This document shows, piece after piece, positions 10,306 to 17,752 of a DNA stretch of 64,000 bases. Numbering within the stretch: the first letter of the stretch is position 1; every line of letters starts with the position of its first letter. Under the pieces are notes generated by a model. The model made no database searches. It was not told the origin of the DNA and saw only the letters and a list, made by a program, of their open reading frames with translations. The translations under genes and the position numbers were made by a program. This DNA is from an uncultured Pelagibacteraceae bacterium (GTDB lineage: Bacteria; Pseudomonadota; Alphaproteobacteria; Pelagibacterales; Pelagibacteraceae), in assembly GCA_902595625.1 (NCBI GenBank), contig CACJQQ010000002.1, positions 1-64,000 of the forward strand. The letters run 5' to 3'.

Positions 10306-11694
10306 ATGTCTTTTAATTGTAGGTTTGCGCCCTCTCCTACTGGGCCTCTTCATATTGGTGGTGTTCGAACGGCTTTATTTAATTGGCTGTTAGCTAAGAA
10401 AAATAAAGGTAAATATTTCTTAAGAATTGAAGATACAGATAAAGAAAGATCAAAAGACGAATTTAAAAAACAAATTATTACATCATTATCATGGCTGGGG
10501 ATTGAACATGATGGTGAAGAATATATTCAATCTAAAAACATTAATAAACACGTTGCAGTTGCCGAAGAACTTATTAAAAAAGGTTTTGCTTATGAGTGTT
10601 ATTGCTCAGAAAAAGAAATAAATGAACAAAAAGAAAAGTGTAAAAAACAAGGTATACCGTACGTTTATAATAGAAAGTGGAGAGATGCTAAAGACCTTAA
10701 AATTCCAGATGATGTAAAACCGGTAATTAGATTTAAGAGTAAAATTTCAGGAAACACAATTATAAAAGACTTAGTTCAAGGAGAAAGAAATATCTCTAAT
10801 TCTACAATTGAAGATTTTGTAATATTAAGAAAAGATAAATCACCAACGTATCAATTATCAGCAACAGTTGATGATCATGAGATGAAAATTACTCATGTAA
10901 TAAGAGGTGATGATCATATGATTAATTCTTTTAAACAAAAACAAATTTATGATGCCATGGGTTGGGATGTTCCGAACTTTGCTCACATTCCGTTAATTCA
11001 TAGTGAACAAGGAAAAAAATTATCTAAAAGAGATAATGCATCTACCCTTGAAGATTATGTTAAAATTGGAATTATTTCAGACGCATTAAGGAATTATTTA
11101 TTAAGATTAGGATGGTCTTATAAAGATAAAGAAATTTTTACTAAGCAAGAAAGTATTGATTTATTTGATTTAAGTGGTGTCGGTAAATCACCTTCAAAAC
11201 TTGATATGAATAGGATTTATTCAATAAATGAAACATACATAAAGACAATAGATGAAATAGATCTTTTTAATTTCTTCAAAGAATATGTTTCAAAATACAA
11301 AAAACCTATAGATCAAGCAAAAGAGAGTGTCCTTTTAAAATCAATGGGTTTTTTAAAAAATAAAGCAAAAACCCTAGAGGATATTTGGAATAATGCTCAA
11401 TATATTATTAATGATAAAATTGAAGTTGGCGCAGATGATAAAAAACTAATTGATGATTTATCCAAGAAAGTAATAAATGACTTTATCAATGAATATGGAA
11501 AACTTTCCTCTCTATCTAGAGAAGCTCTAGAGCCTGTAATTAAATCTTTAATAGATAAGCATAAGACTAATTTTAAAGGTGTGGGACAGCCATTGAGAAT
11601 AGCTTTGGTGGGCTCAAGATTTGGACCAGGTCTATATGATGTAATATTATCCTTAGACAAGGCTGAAGTAATAAAAAGACTAAAATCAGTTTAA
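10306..11694 (+). CDS. gltX: Glutamyl-tRNA synthetase
   Basis: GltX charges tRNA-Glu (and in many alphaproteobacteria also tRNA-Gln, which is then amidated). The 462-residue class I enzyme has the HIGH motif as HIGG at 16-19 within APSPTGPLHIGGVRTALFNW, the Cys pair and later Cys of the zinc-like insert (CYCSEKE...KCKKQ, about residues 98-110), and KLSKR at 238-242. The helical C-terminal anticodon domain ends with QPLRIALVG and GPGLYDVILSL. Alphaproteobacteria often carry two GltX copies; whether this one is discriminating cannot be told here. It lies 18 bases after lexA and abuts the nuclease-fold gene. Confidence 0.95.
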   Translation: MSFNCRFAPSPTGPLHIGGVRTALFNWLLAKKNKGKYFLRIEDTDKERSKDEFKKQIITSLSWLGIEHDGEEYIQSKNINKHVAVAEELIKKGFAYECYCSEKEINEQKEKCKKQGIPYVYNRKWRDAKDLKIPDDVKPVIRFKSKISGNTIIKDLVQGERNISNSTIEDFVILRKDKSPTYQLSATVDDHEMKITHVIRGDDHMINSFKQKQIYDAMGWDVPNFAHIPLIHSEQGKKLSKRDNASTLEDYVKIGIISDALRNYLLRLGWSYKDKEIFTKQESIDLFDLSGVGKSPSKLDMNRIYSINETYIKTIDEIDLFNFFKEYVSKYKKPIDQAKESVLLKSMGFLKNKAKTLEDIWNNAQYIINDKIEVGADDKKLIDDLSKKVINDFINEYGKLSSLSREALEPVIKSLIDKHKTNFKGVGQPLRIALVGSRFGPGLYDVILSLDKAEVIKRLKSV

Positions 11695-12462
11695 ATGAAA
11701 GAGGCTGCATCTTTCAGAACGAGAAAAACATCAATTTACGATAAAAAATCAAACACCCCTTTTAAAATAAGTAGGTCAAAATTTTTCAATTTTCTTAGTT
11801 GTAAACGGTGCTTTTATCTAGATCGAGTTAAGGGCCTAAAAGAACCCTCTATGCCTGGTTGGGCTCTAAACGTAGCTGTGGACGAACTATTAAAAAAAGA
11901 ATTTGATCAGTATAGAAAAGAACAAAAACCGCATCCAATTATGATTAAACATAATTTAAATTTTATTCCTTATCAGCACAAAGATTTAGATAAATGGAGA
12001 AACTCTTTAAAAGGTGGAATTTCATACTTAGATGAAAAAACTAATCTTATCATTCATGGAGGAATTGATGATCTTTGGTTTGATTTAAATGAAAAGAAGA
12101 TAGTTGTTGTAGACTATAAAGCTCAATCTTCAACTTACCCTGTTACTGTTTCCTCTTACCTCGATGCTGAATGGCATCTTAGTTATAAATTACAAATGGA
12201 TATATATGTTCATATTTTAAGAAAAATGAATTTTGATGTGTCAGACCGAACTTTTTTTTATGTTTGTAATGGAGAAAAAACAAATGATAAATTTGAAAAC
12301 AAAATAGATTTCAAAACTACATTAATACCGTACCGTGTAGATACATCGTGGATTGAAAAAAAGTTAGTTGAAATGAAAAATGTTTTAAATCTTGAAAAAG
12401 CACCTGAAATTGAAAAAACTTGTGAGAAGTGTGCATATCTAGAAGGTGGAAAAAAATTTTAG
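11695..12462 (+). CDS. PD-(D/E)XK nuclease-fold protein with four cysteines
   Basis: The 255 residues look like a RecB-type PD-(D/E)XK nuclease domain. The core motif is HGGIDD at 121-126 followed, after a short hairpin, by VVVDYKAQ (Asp140, Lys142), the pattern that binds metal in Cas4, AddB and RecB nucleases. Cysteine pairs lie near both ends: Cys36/Cys39 in SCKRCFY and Cys243/Cys246 in TCEKCAY. Cas4/AddB enzymes bind an Fe-S cluster with N- and C-terminal cysteines around the nuclease core, so a metal site is likely, though the 2+2 spacing differs from the usual 1+3. No helicase or cas gene is adjacent. It starts on the base after the gltX stop. The substrate is unknown. Confidence 0.7.
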   Translation: MKEAASFRTRKTSIYDKKSNTPFKISRSKFFNFLSCKRCFYLDRVKGLKEPSMPGWALNVAVDELLKKEFDQYRKEQKPHPIMIKHNLNFIPYQHKDLDKWRNSLKGGISYLDEKTNLIIHGGIDDLWFDLNEKKIVVVDYKAQSSTYPVTVSSYLDAEWHLSYKLQMDIYVHILRKMNFDVSDRTFFYVCNGEKTNDKFENKIDFKTTLIPYRVDTSWIEKKLVEMKNVLNLEKAPEIEKTCEKCAYLEGGKKF

Positions 12463-12466
12463 TTAA

Positions 12467-13141
12467 TTATCTATTATTATTCTCATCATCGTTATTAGAT
12501 GATTGATCATTATTTTCTGATTGAGGTTCTTCCTCAGTAGTTTCTGTCGAAGTTTCCTCTTGAGCTGGTTGCTCTGGTTCTGGCTGAGGTTCTGACTCTG
12601 AATACGTCTCTTCTTGTGCTGGCTCCTCTTGAGGTTCAGGAGTTGGATCTTGTTGAGACTGAGCTCTAGCTATATCAGCAGCACTTTTGGGTGAAGGTTC
12701 TCTTCTCATGAAGAAATATATTCCAGCTGCAATTACTGCAATTGCTCCTAAAATATAAAGAAGAATATTAACCATACTTAATCCTTTTGCTTCTGTTGCT
12801 GCAGTAGTTTCTTCTGTAACTGGTTGAACTTCTTCCTCCTCAGGTTTTGCATCTTGCTCTTGAGCTGGTTCAGCATTTACTTCTTCTTTAGGCTCCTCTT
12901 TTTGAGGCTCAGGCTCTGGTTCAGGTTCTGGTTCAGGCTCTTTTGCTGGCTCCGGTTCTGGTTCAGGCTCCGGTTCTGGTTCAGGCTCTGGTTCTGGTTC
13001 AGGCTCTGGTTCTTTAACTTCTGGAGTAGTTACCTGCGTTTCTGGAGCTTTAGCTACTTCTTCTGGATCCTTAGCTTTTGGGTTAATTACACCTGTAGCT
13101 GCAACTACCACACCAATGATAATTACTGTAATAAGATCCAT
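12467..13141 (-). CDS. Two-membrane-segment protein with long Glu-Pro repeat
   Basis: I do not recognise a family. The 224 residues have a hydrophobic start (about 3-20), an acidic stretch dominated by alternating Glu-Pro (44-65 and 68-80), a second hydrophobic segment (about 122-145) followed by MRREPSPK, and an acidic Gln/Glu/Asn/Ser-rich tail ending NNNR. Positive charges just after the second segment suggest both ends are cytoplasmic with the Glu-Pro loop in the periplasm. Such repeats are stiff and extended, as in TonB, so a spacer role is plausible but unproven. No enzymatic motif is visible. It is convergent with the nuclease-fold gene (4-base gap) and follows msrB by 114 bases. No Shine-Dalgarno is seen. 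Confidence 0.75.
   Translation of the reverse strand: MDLITVIIIGVVVAATGVINPKAKDPEEVAKAPETQVTTPEVKEPEPEPEPEPEPEPEPEPEPEPAKEPEPEPEPEPEPQKEEPKEEVNAEPAQEQDAKPEEEEVQPVTEETTAATEAKGLSMVNILLYILGAIAVIAAGIYFFMRREPSPKSAADIARAQSQQDPTPEPQEEPAQEETYSESEPQPEPEQPAQEETSTETTEEEPQSENNDQSSNNDDENNNR
12902..13012. repeat. Hexanucleotide-type repeat encoding Glu-Pro dipeptides
   Basis: The plus strand shows tandem near-identical 6-base units (GGTTCT, GGTTCA, GGCTCT, GGCTCC) broken once by a Lys-Ala insertion. They encode the Glu-Pro tract of the minus-strand protein. Third-position variation between units shows this is an in-frame coding repeat that has partly diverged. Copy number could change by slippage. Confidence 0.85.
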
Positions 13142-13144
13142 TTC

Positions 13145-13159
13145 TAAGTTTTAAACTTA
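13145..13159. repeat. Perfect 7-base inverted repeat before the Glu-Pro protein gene
   Basis: TAAGTTT (13145-13151), one base, AAACTTA (13153-13159). It lies 3 bases upstream of the start codon at 13141 on the minus strand, in the 114-base gap after msrB. It could be an operator, or chance in AT-rich DNA. Confidence 0.35.
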
Positions 13160-13255
13160 AATTCATAAATTTCACTTACAAACATGGACGAATTGGGTGC
13201 TGTCTGTGAACAAAAAAGCTTAAATAATAAGAGATTTTTTTAGATTTAATTGTTT

Positions 13256-13714
13256 TTACTCTGGTTTGAAAATTAAACAAAGTCCATTATTACAAAATCT
13301 TTTACCCGATTCTTTTGGACCATCATTGAAAACATGTCCATGATGTACGCCACACTTTGCGCAGTGGTACTCTACTCTTTCCATGCCAAAGCTATAATCT
13401 ATTTTTGTTTTAAAAGCCCCAGGTAAAGCTTCCGAAAAAGAGGGCCATCCAGTTCCGCTATCATATTTAGCGGTTGATGCGAATAGTTTATTTCCACAAT
13501 TAGCACAATGATAAAAACCTTTTCTTTTTTCTTTTAATAAATCGCTAGTAAACGGTCTTTCAGTCCCTTCATTAAACATTATATTTTTTTGCTCTTTAGA
13601 TAGGTTTGGATTAATGATTTTTTTAGTAGCAGCTAAAAGAGTTTTGATTGGAAGTAGCAATACTAAAGCCGAAAAACAAAGGATTTTATTAAATTTTCTT
13701 TTACTAAATTTCAC
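13256..13714 (-). CDS. msrB: Peptide-methionine (R)-S-oxide reductase, exported
   Basis: MsrB reduces the R form of methionine sulfoxide in damaged proteins. After a basic N-terminus and hydrophobic stretch (about 11-28, ending LLAA), which looks like a signal peptide or anchor, come the zinc cysteines Cys70/Cys73 (HCANCG) and Cys118/Cys121 (HCAKCG). These are followed by SGTGWPSF, GHVFNDGP and the catalytic Cys141 in RFCNNGLCL. The resolving-cysteine pattern differs from the usual RYCINS. The start codon is GTG at 13712-13714; the next ATG would delete the signal, so I keep GTG. The likely site is the periplasm. It stands alone, 114 bases from its downstream neighbour. Confidence 0.9.
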   Translation of the reverse strand: MKFSKRKFNKILCFSALVLLLPIKTLLAATKKIINPNLSKEQKNIMFNEGTERPFTSDLLKEKRKGFYHCANCGNKLFASTAKYDSGTGWPSFSEALPGAFKTKIDYSFGMERVEYHCAKCGVHHGHVFNDGPKESGKRFCNNGLCLIFKPE

Positions 13715-13738
13715 AAAATTAGTTTAATATATTAAAAA

Positions 13739-13861
13739 ATGAAAACAATTTTTTTATTTTTTTTAACAATTTATATTGCTTATTATCTATTTAGACCAGT
13801 AACTAAAAAAGAAATAAAAAAGTTTAACGACCCAGATAATTGGTCAAATATGGGGTTTTAA
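13739..13861 (+). CDS. Small membrane protein, 40 residues
   Basis: An ATG ORF of 40 codons encodes MKTIFLFFLTIYIAYYLF followed by a polar tail with KKEIKKF and ending NMGF. The first 18 residues form one hydrophobic segment. The tail is Lys-rich, then Asp/Asn-rich, with DPDNW near the end. It lies in the divergent gap right of msrB, and its last 18 bases overlap the end of the convergent deacetylase gene. There is no clear ribosome site. The contrast between a membrane segment and a soluble tail, and the fit in otherwise empty space, argue for a real gene, but at this length chance cannot be excluded. No function proposed. Confidence 0.45.
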   Translation: MKTIFLFFLTIYIAYYLFRPVTKKEIKKFNDPDNWSNMGF

Positions 13862-14773
13862 AGCATTTAAGTGTTCTATAATACTTTCGGATAAAGCTTG
13901 TAAATCATATCCACCCTCAAGAAAAGATATAACTCTGCCTTTGGAATGTGTATTAGCAATATCGACAATATTTTTTGTGATTTTAAAAAAATCATCTGAC
14001 TCTAAACTAATATTAGCTAAAGGATCTCTTTTATGAGCATCAAAACCTGCAGAGATTAAAATTATCTCTGGTTTAAATTTATCTATAGCTTTGAGAACTT
14101 TTTGATCAAATATTGATATAAATTCTTTACTTGTAGTGCCAGCTTTTAAAGTTGCATTGAAAATATTTCCAACCCCTGTTTCATCTTCGGCTCCTGTTCC
14201 TGGAAATAATGGGAATTCATGAGAGGAGCCATAGGCAACAGATTGATCTTTAAAAAAAATTTCTTGAGTTCCATTACCGTGGTGAACATCAAAATCAATT
14301 ATTGCAACTTTTTTTATTTTGTATTTTTTTTGCAAGTATCTCGCTGTTACTGCAACATTATTGATAAAGCAAAAACCATTAGCCCTTATAGTTTCGGCAT
14401 GATGACCTGGAGGTCTAACGGCACAAAATATTCTCTCATTTTTTTCCATGAGATCCGTTGCTGCAGCAATACCAGCTCCACATGATCTTAGAATAGCATT
14501 TTTACTATTAGGACAAAGCATAGTATCGGCATAAGGTTCTTTCTCTACACCTATTATTCCTTCTTGGGGAATGTTAGAAAAAATTTGCTCTATATGTTGT
14601 TTTGGATGAACCAATGAAATAGTTTCCAAATCAGCCAAAGGTGCTTCTTTAAATTTTACTTTTAAATTTGATGATTTAATTGAATTTATAATACTTTCTA
14701 GTCTTTCTTTTTTTTCAGGATGAGCATGGCCATTAAATTTTTTTAAGCAATCATTATGAGTATAAATAATCAT
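13844..14773 (-). CDS. Histone-deacetylase-family deacetylase
   Basis: This is an arginase-fold, zinc-dependent amidohydrolase of the HDAC/AcuC/acetylpolyamine group (309 residues). Visible are RPPGHHAE (active-site His-His near 118-119), GFCFINNVAVTA, the zinc motif DFDVHHGNGTQ near 160, the second zinc aspartate in SAGFDAHKRDPL near 250, and EGGYDL near 290. Bacterial members deacetylate acetyl-CoA synthetase, acetylpolyamines or other small amides; the substrate cannot be read from the sequence. Its ATG overlaps the lpxB stop (ATGA), making it the last gene of the lipid A run, although it has no known role there. Confidence 0.9.
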   Translation of the reverse strand: MIIYTHNDCLKKFNGHAHPEKKERLESIINSIKSSNLKVKFKEAPLADLETISLVHPKQHIEQIFSNIPQEGIIGVEKEPYADTMLCPNSKNAILRSCGAGIAAATDLMEKNERIFCAVRPPGHHAETIRANGFCFINNVAVTARYLQKKYKIKKVAIIDFDVHHGNGTQEIFFKDQSVAYGSSHEFPLFPGTGAEDETGVGNIFNATLKAGTTSKEFISIFDQKVLKAIDKFKPEIILISAGFDAHKRDPLANISLESDDFFKITKNIVDIANTHSKGRVISFLEGGYDLQALSESIIEHLNALKPHI

Positions 14774-15900
14774 AAATACTTATTAATAGCTTTGGCAGCT
14801 AATATTGAAGATGAAGTATTAGTTTTAAAATTTTCTAAAATCGTCTGAGTTTTTGATATTTGTACATCCATCTTTTTTGGATTATCTAAATAACCAGAAA
14901 CAACTTTAAATATATTTTGTGGATTGCATTTTGATTGAAGTAATTCTGGTATAATTTCTTCTTTAGCAGCAATGTTTATAATATTTGCAAATTTAGTTTT
15001 TACTAACATCTTTATAATCAAAAAATTTATTAAACTCATTTTGTATAAAATTACTGATGGTATTTTTGCGTTAGATATTTCAAGTGATATCGTTCCTGAT
15101 TTAGAAACAGCAAATATTGATTTTTTTAAGATATGATTTTTAATTTTATTATCACTTATTACTTCACAGTTATTTAAATTATTTTTTTTTATATGAGAAA
15201 GAATTAAATCAGAATATTCTTTTGTTGCATGAAAAACGTAAGAAAAATCATTATACTTTTCATTCATGAGTTTAATAAAATTTAAAAGAATTGGTGTTAA
15301 AACTTCTATTTCAGACTTCCGACTCCCCGCAAAAATAGAAACTAACGCTTTGTTCTTTCCCAATAATTGATTAATATCTATTGCGCTTTCAGCCGTTGGC
15401 TCAAGTAAAGGATGACCGACAAAATCATAGCTCATATTTTCTTTTTCAAAATAAGTTTTCTCAAAATTAAATAGTAGAAGGATATGGTCAATAAATTTTT
15501 TAATTTTTTTAACTCTACCCTCTCGCCAAACCCATACTTGGGGAGCTACGTAATGAATGGTTTGTATTTCAGGATTATTTAATTTGATCCTTTCAGCTAC
15601 TCTTAAGGTAAAATCAGGACTGTCGACAGTAAATAATATATCAGGTTTAAAATCTTCTATCGCTCTTATAGTCTCATTAATTTTTTTTTTAATTTTGAAT
15701 ATATTTAAAATTACGCTTGTAAAACCTAGATATGTGATTTCTTTAAGATCGTAAATAGATCTTATGCCCAACTTTTTTAAATTTTCTCCACCGACTGATA
15801 AGTATTCTATATTTGAATTTAATTTTTTTAACTCAGCAATAACTTTTGAGGCAAGTTTATCACCTGATGCTTCTCCGGTTAAAACAAATATTTTCTTCAC
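14770..15900 (-). CDS. lpxB: Lipid-A-disaccharide synthase
   Basis: LpxB joins UDP-2,3-diacylglucosamine and lipid X (2,3-diacylglucosamine 1-phosphate) to form the lipid A disaccharide on the inner membrane face. The chosen start is GTG at 15900. GGAGG lies 8 bases upstream and the GTG overlaps the previous stop as GTGA. A TTG five codons upstream is itself part of that ribosome site, so it is not the start. The 376 residues include KIFVLTGEASGDKLASKVI, VDSPDFTLRVA, HYVAPQVWVWREGR, DHILLLFNFE, FVGHPLLE, FAGSRKSEI and AVSKSGTISLE, all characteristic of the family. It lies between the sugar dehydrogenase and deacetylase genes. Confidence 0.95.
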   Translation of the reverse strand: MKKIFVLTGEASGDKLASKVIAELKKLNSNIEYLSVGGENLKKLGIRSIYDLKEITYLGFTSVILNIFKIKKKINETIRAIEDFKPDILFTVDSPDFTLRVAERIKLNNPEIQTIHYVAPQVWVWREGRVKKIKKFIDHILLLFNFEKTYFEKENMSYDFVGHPLLEPTAESAIDINQLLGKNKALVSIFAGSRKSEIEVLTPILLNFIKLMNEKYNDFSYVFHATKEYSDLILSHIKKNNLNNCEVISDNKIKNHILKKSIFAVSKSGTISLEISNAKIPSVILYKMSLINFLIIKMLVKTKFANIINIAAKEEIIPELLQSKCNPQNIFKVVSGYLDNPKKMDVQISKTQTILENFKTNTSSSILAAKAINKYL

Positions 15901-16964
15901 TTTTGTAACCTCCAAATGGAACCTTTATCTGTTAAAAGAAAAATTTTTCCAGTTTTTTCTTCAATTTCAATATCTCTTATCCTTCCAATACTTCCTTTAA
16001 ATATAATTTTTTCTTCAAGGAATTCATTATCTTTAAATTTTATTTTTCTTAATGATTGATCTTTGAGTGAAGTTATTAATGCATCACCTTCCCATTCTTT
16101 AAATTCATTTCCTTTATAGATTATCATAGAACTAACTGCGATCGACGGTACCCAATATTTGATTGCTTTAGTAAAGCCAGGCTTCCATTTGGGGCCTATT
16201 TGTGTGCCAGTATAATTAGTTCCACCCCAACCTAGAATTTTCCATCCGTAATTTTCACCAAATTTTGCTTCTCCAAACCAATCTCCACCTTTCGCACCAT
16301 GGTTGGTGAGATAAATTTTATTATCAAAAGGGGATAATGCCATACCCTGAGGGTTTCTTACACCTATTTGATATATCTCCGGCTTCCAATCTTTTTTACC
16401 TTTAAACTTTGGATTGTCTTTAGGAATTTTTCCGTCCAAATGAATTCTAATAATACTTCCAGGATGTTTTGTTGGATCTTGAGCAATCATTCCCTTACCT
16501 CTCTCTCCAACTGTAGCGTAGAGAAGATTATCTTTTATTATTAACCTTGAACCAAAATGATAACCTGAATTAATTGGTGGCTCAGCCCTAAAGATATTCT
16601 TAAAATTTAAAAAATTTTCGTTAAATTTTGCTGAAGCAACTGATGTACTAGAATTTCCATTCTTTAAATTTTCCGAATAGGAAACAAAAACTTGTTCATC
16701 GAAATAAAGTACCTCTAATAAGCCACCTTGTCCGTCTTCTAATATTAGTAAATTATGTTTTATCCTTTTAATTTTTTGATTATTTAAATCCACTAATACT
16801 AAATTACCTGATTTTTCAGTTACTAATACTTTGTTGCTATCAATAAAAGAAAGACTCCATGGACTGTCTAAGCCATTAACAACTTGTTGTAGTTTTGGTT
16901 CAATTGATACAACGTTAAAAACCTGAACGAAAAAAAAGAAAATTGTGAAAATAATTTTTTTCAT
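15897..16964 (-). CDS. Secreted PQQ-type sugar dehydrogenase (Asd/YliI-like beta-propeller)
   Basis: This protein belongs to the glucose/sorbosone dehydrogenase family: six-bladed propellers that oxidise aldoses with PQQ in the periplasm. The 355 residues begin with a signal peptide (MKKIIFTIFFFFVQVFNVVS). They continue with VNGLDSPWSLSFI, LVTEKSGNLVLVD, GGLLEVLYF, YHFGSRLII near 140, QDPTKHPGSIIRIHLDGKIP, GVRNPQGMALSPF near 203 and NHGAKGGDWF near 220; these arrange as propeller blades with the expected catalytic His and Arg positions. It is coupled by ATGA to lpxI upstream and by GTGA to lpxB downstream. Whether the cell makes PQQ is not shown here; other cofactors or a hydrolytic role are possible. 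Confidence 0.85.
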   Translation of the reverse strand: MKKIIFTIFFFFVQVFNVVSIEPKLQQVVNGLDSPWSLSFIDSNKVLVTEKSGNLVLVDLNNQKIKRIKHNLLILEDGQGGLLEVLYFDEQVFVSYSENLKNGNSSTSVASAKFNENFLNFKNIFRAEPPINSGYHFGSRLIIKDNLLYATVGERGKGMIAQDPTKHPGSIIRIHLDGKIPKDNPKFKGKKDWKPEIYQIGVRNPQGMALSPFDNKIYLTNHGAKGGDWFGEAKFGENYGWKILGWGGTNYTGTQIGPKWKPGFTKAIKYWVPSIAVSSMIIYKGNEFKEWEGDALITSLKDQSLRKIKFKDNEFLEEKIIFKGSIGRIRDIEIEEKTGKIFLLTDKGSIWRLQK

Positions 16965-17749
16965 TTAACTAAAATAAATATCTTATTTTTATTTGCGAAT
17001 TTGATAGATTTTTTTTTGTCTAAAAAAATATTCTTTTTATGCTTTATAACTATGCCTTTAAGACCAGCAGTTTTACATTGCTTTAATGTACTCAAGCCAA
17101 CAGTTGGGAGATCAACCCTAAAGTCTTGTTTTTTTTTTGGAAATTTTACTAGAACCCCTTTATTAACATTTTTTATTTTTTTAATTTTTTTGAACATTTT
17201 TTGTGTGCCCGCTTGTTTTTCAAGAATAACAAAATTATCTCTGCTTATAGCTGCTTGAATATGATTATATTGATTAGATTTATTTAATACCTTTAACGCA
17301 TTATTTATATCCATTTTATCTTCTTTATTAGGTCGGTATTTAGAATAATTTCCTTTAGATAAATTAAGTTCAGGTGTGTAAAATGATGAGCTAATAGTTT
17401 TAATTTTTTCATTTTTAAAAATATTAATTATTTCTTTTAAAATAGCTGCATCACCTAATTTTGATTTTTTTATAATTCTTGGAAAATAATAAGCCCCCTT
17501 TAAATCTAATTTAATTTTTGAAAAATTAGGTTTTTGAACTTTTCCAGCAAATAATATTTTTTTACAATTATTTTTTTTTAAAATTGAAATAATTTTTCCA
17601 AATTGACCTATTGATACCGAATAAGAATTTTTGTCCTTTTTAAAAAATTTTTTTTTTGTTAGATCAATTATAATATATTTTTTCTTACCTTTAATTTTTC
17701 TGTAAATATATTTTGGGAAGTCTGTTTCTCCAAAAATTAAGCCAATCAT
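16961..17749 (-). CDS. lpxI: UDP-2,3-diacylglucosamine pyrophosphatase LpxI
   Basis: LpxI hydrolyses UDP-2,3-diacylglucosamine to 2,3-diacylglucosamine 1-phosphate and UMP, the lipid A step done by LpxH in enterobacteria. Alphaproteobacteria typically use this unrelated enzyme (formerly DUF1009). The 262 residues show the family pattern: IGLIFGETDFP at the start, KKILFAGKVQKP, LGDAAILKEII, a central AAISRDNFVILEKQAGT block, and the C-terminal FRVDLPTVGLSTLKQCKTAGLKGIVIK containing the conserved Asp. Its position directly after lpxA supports the call. It is strongly Lys/Ile/Asn-rich. The ATG is at 17747-17749 with a 3-base gap from the lpxA stop. Confidence 0.9.
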   Translation of the reverse strand: MIGLIFGETDFPKYIYRKIKGKKKYIIIDLTKKKFFKKDKNSYSVSIGQFGKIISILKKNNCKKILFAGKVQKPNFSKIKLDLKGAYYFPRIIKKSKLGDAAILKEIINIFKNEKIKTISSSFYTPELNLSKGNYSKYRPNKEDKMDINNALKVLNKSNQYNHIQAAISRDNFVILEKQAGTQKMFKKIKKIKNVNKGVLVKFPKKKQDFRVDLPTVGLSTLKQCKTAGLKGIVIKHKKNIFLDKKKSIKFANKNKIFILVK

Positions 17750-17752
17750 AAT

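Noticed and set aside
11695-12462. Cas4 of a CRISPR system
   Set aside because: No repeats, cas1/cas2 or other cas genes anywhere in the window; cysteine layout differs from Cas4.
12902-13012. Tandem short repeats that might suggest a CRISPR array
   Set aside because: Units are 6 bases, contiguous, without spacers and in frame with a coding region; no cas genes nearby.
12824-13147. A 107-codon plus-strand ORF rich in Phe/Trp/Arg opposite the Glu-Pro repeat
   Set aside because: It is the antisense reading of the Glu-Pro hexanucleotide repeat; the composition is explained by the repeat and the minus-strand frame has membrane segments and a normal start.
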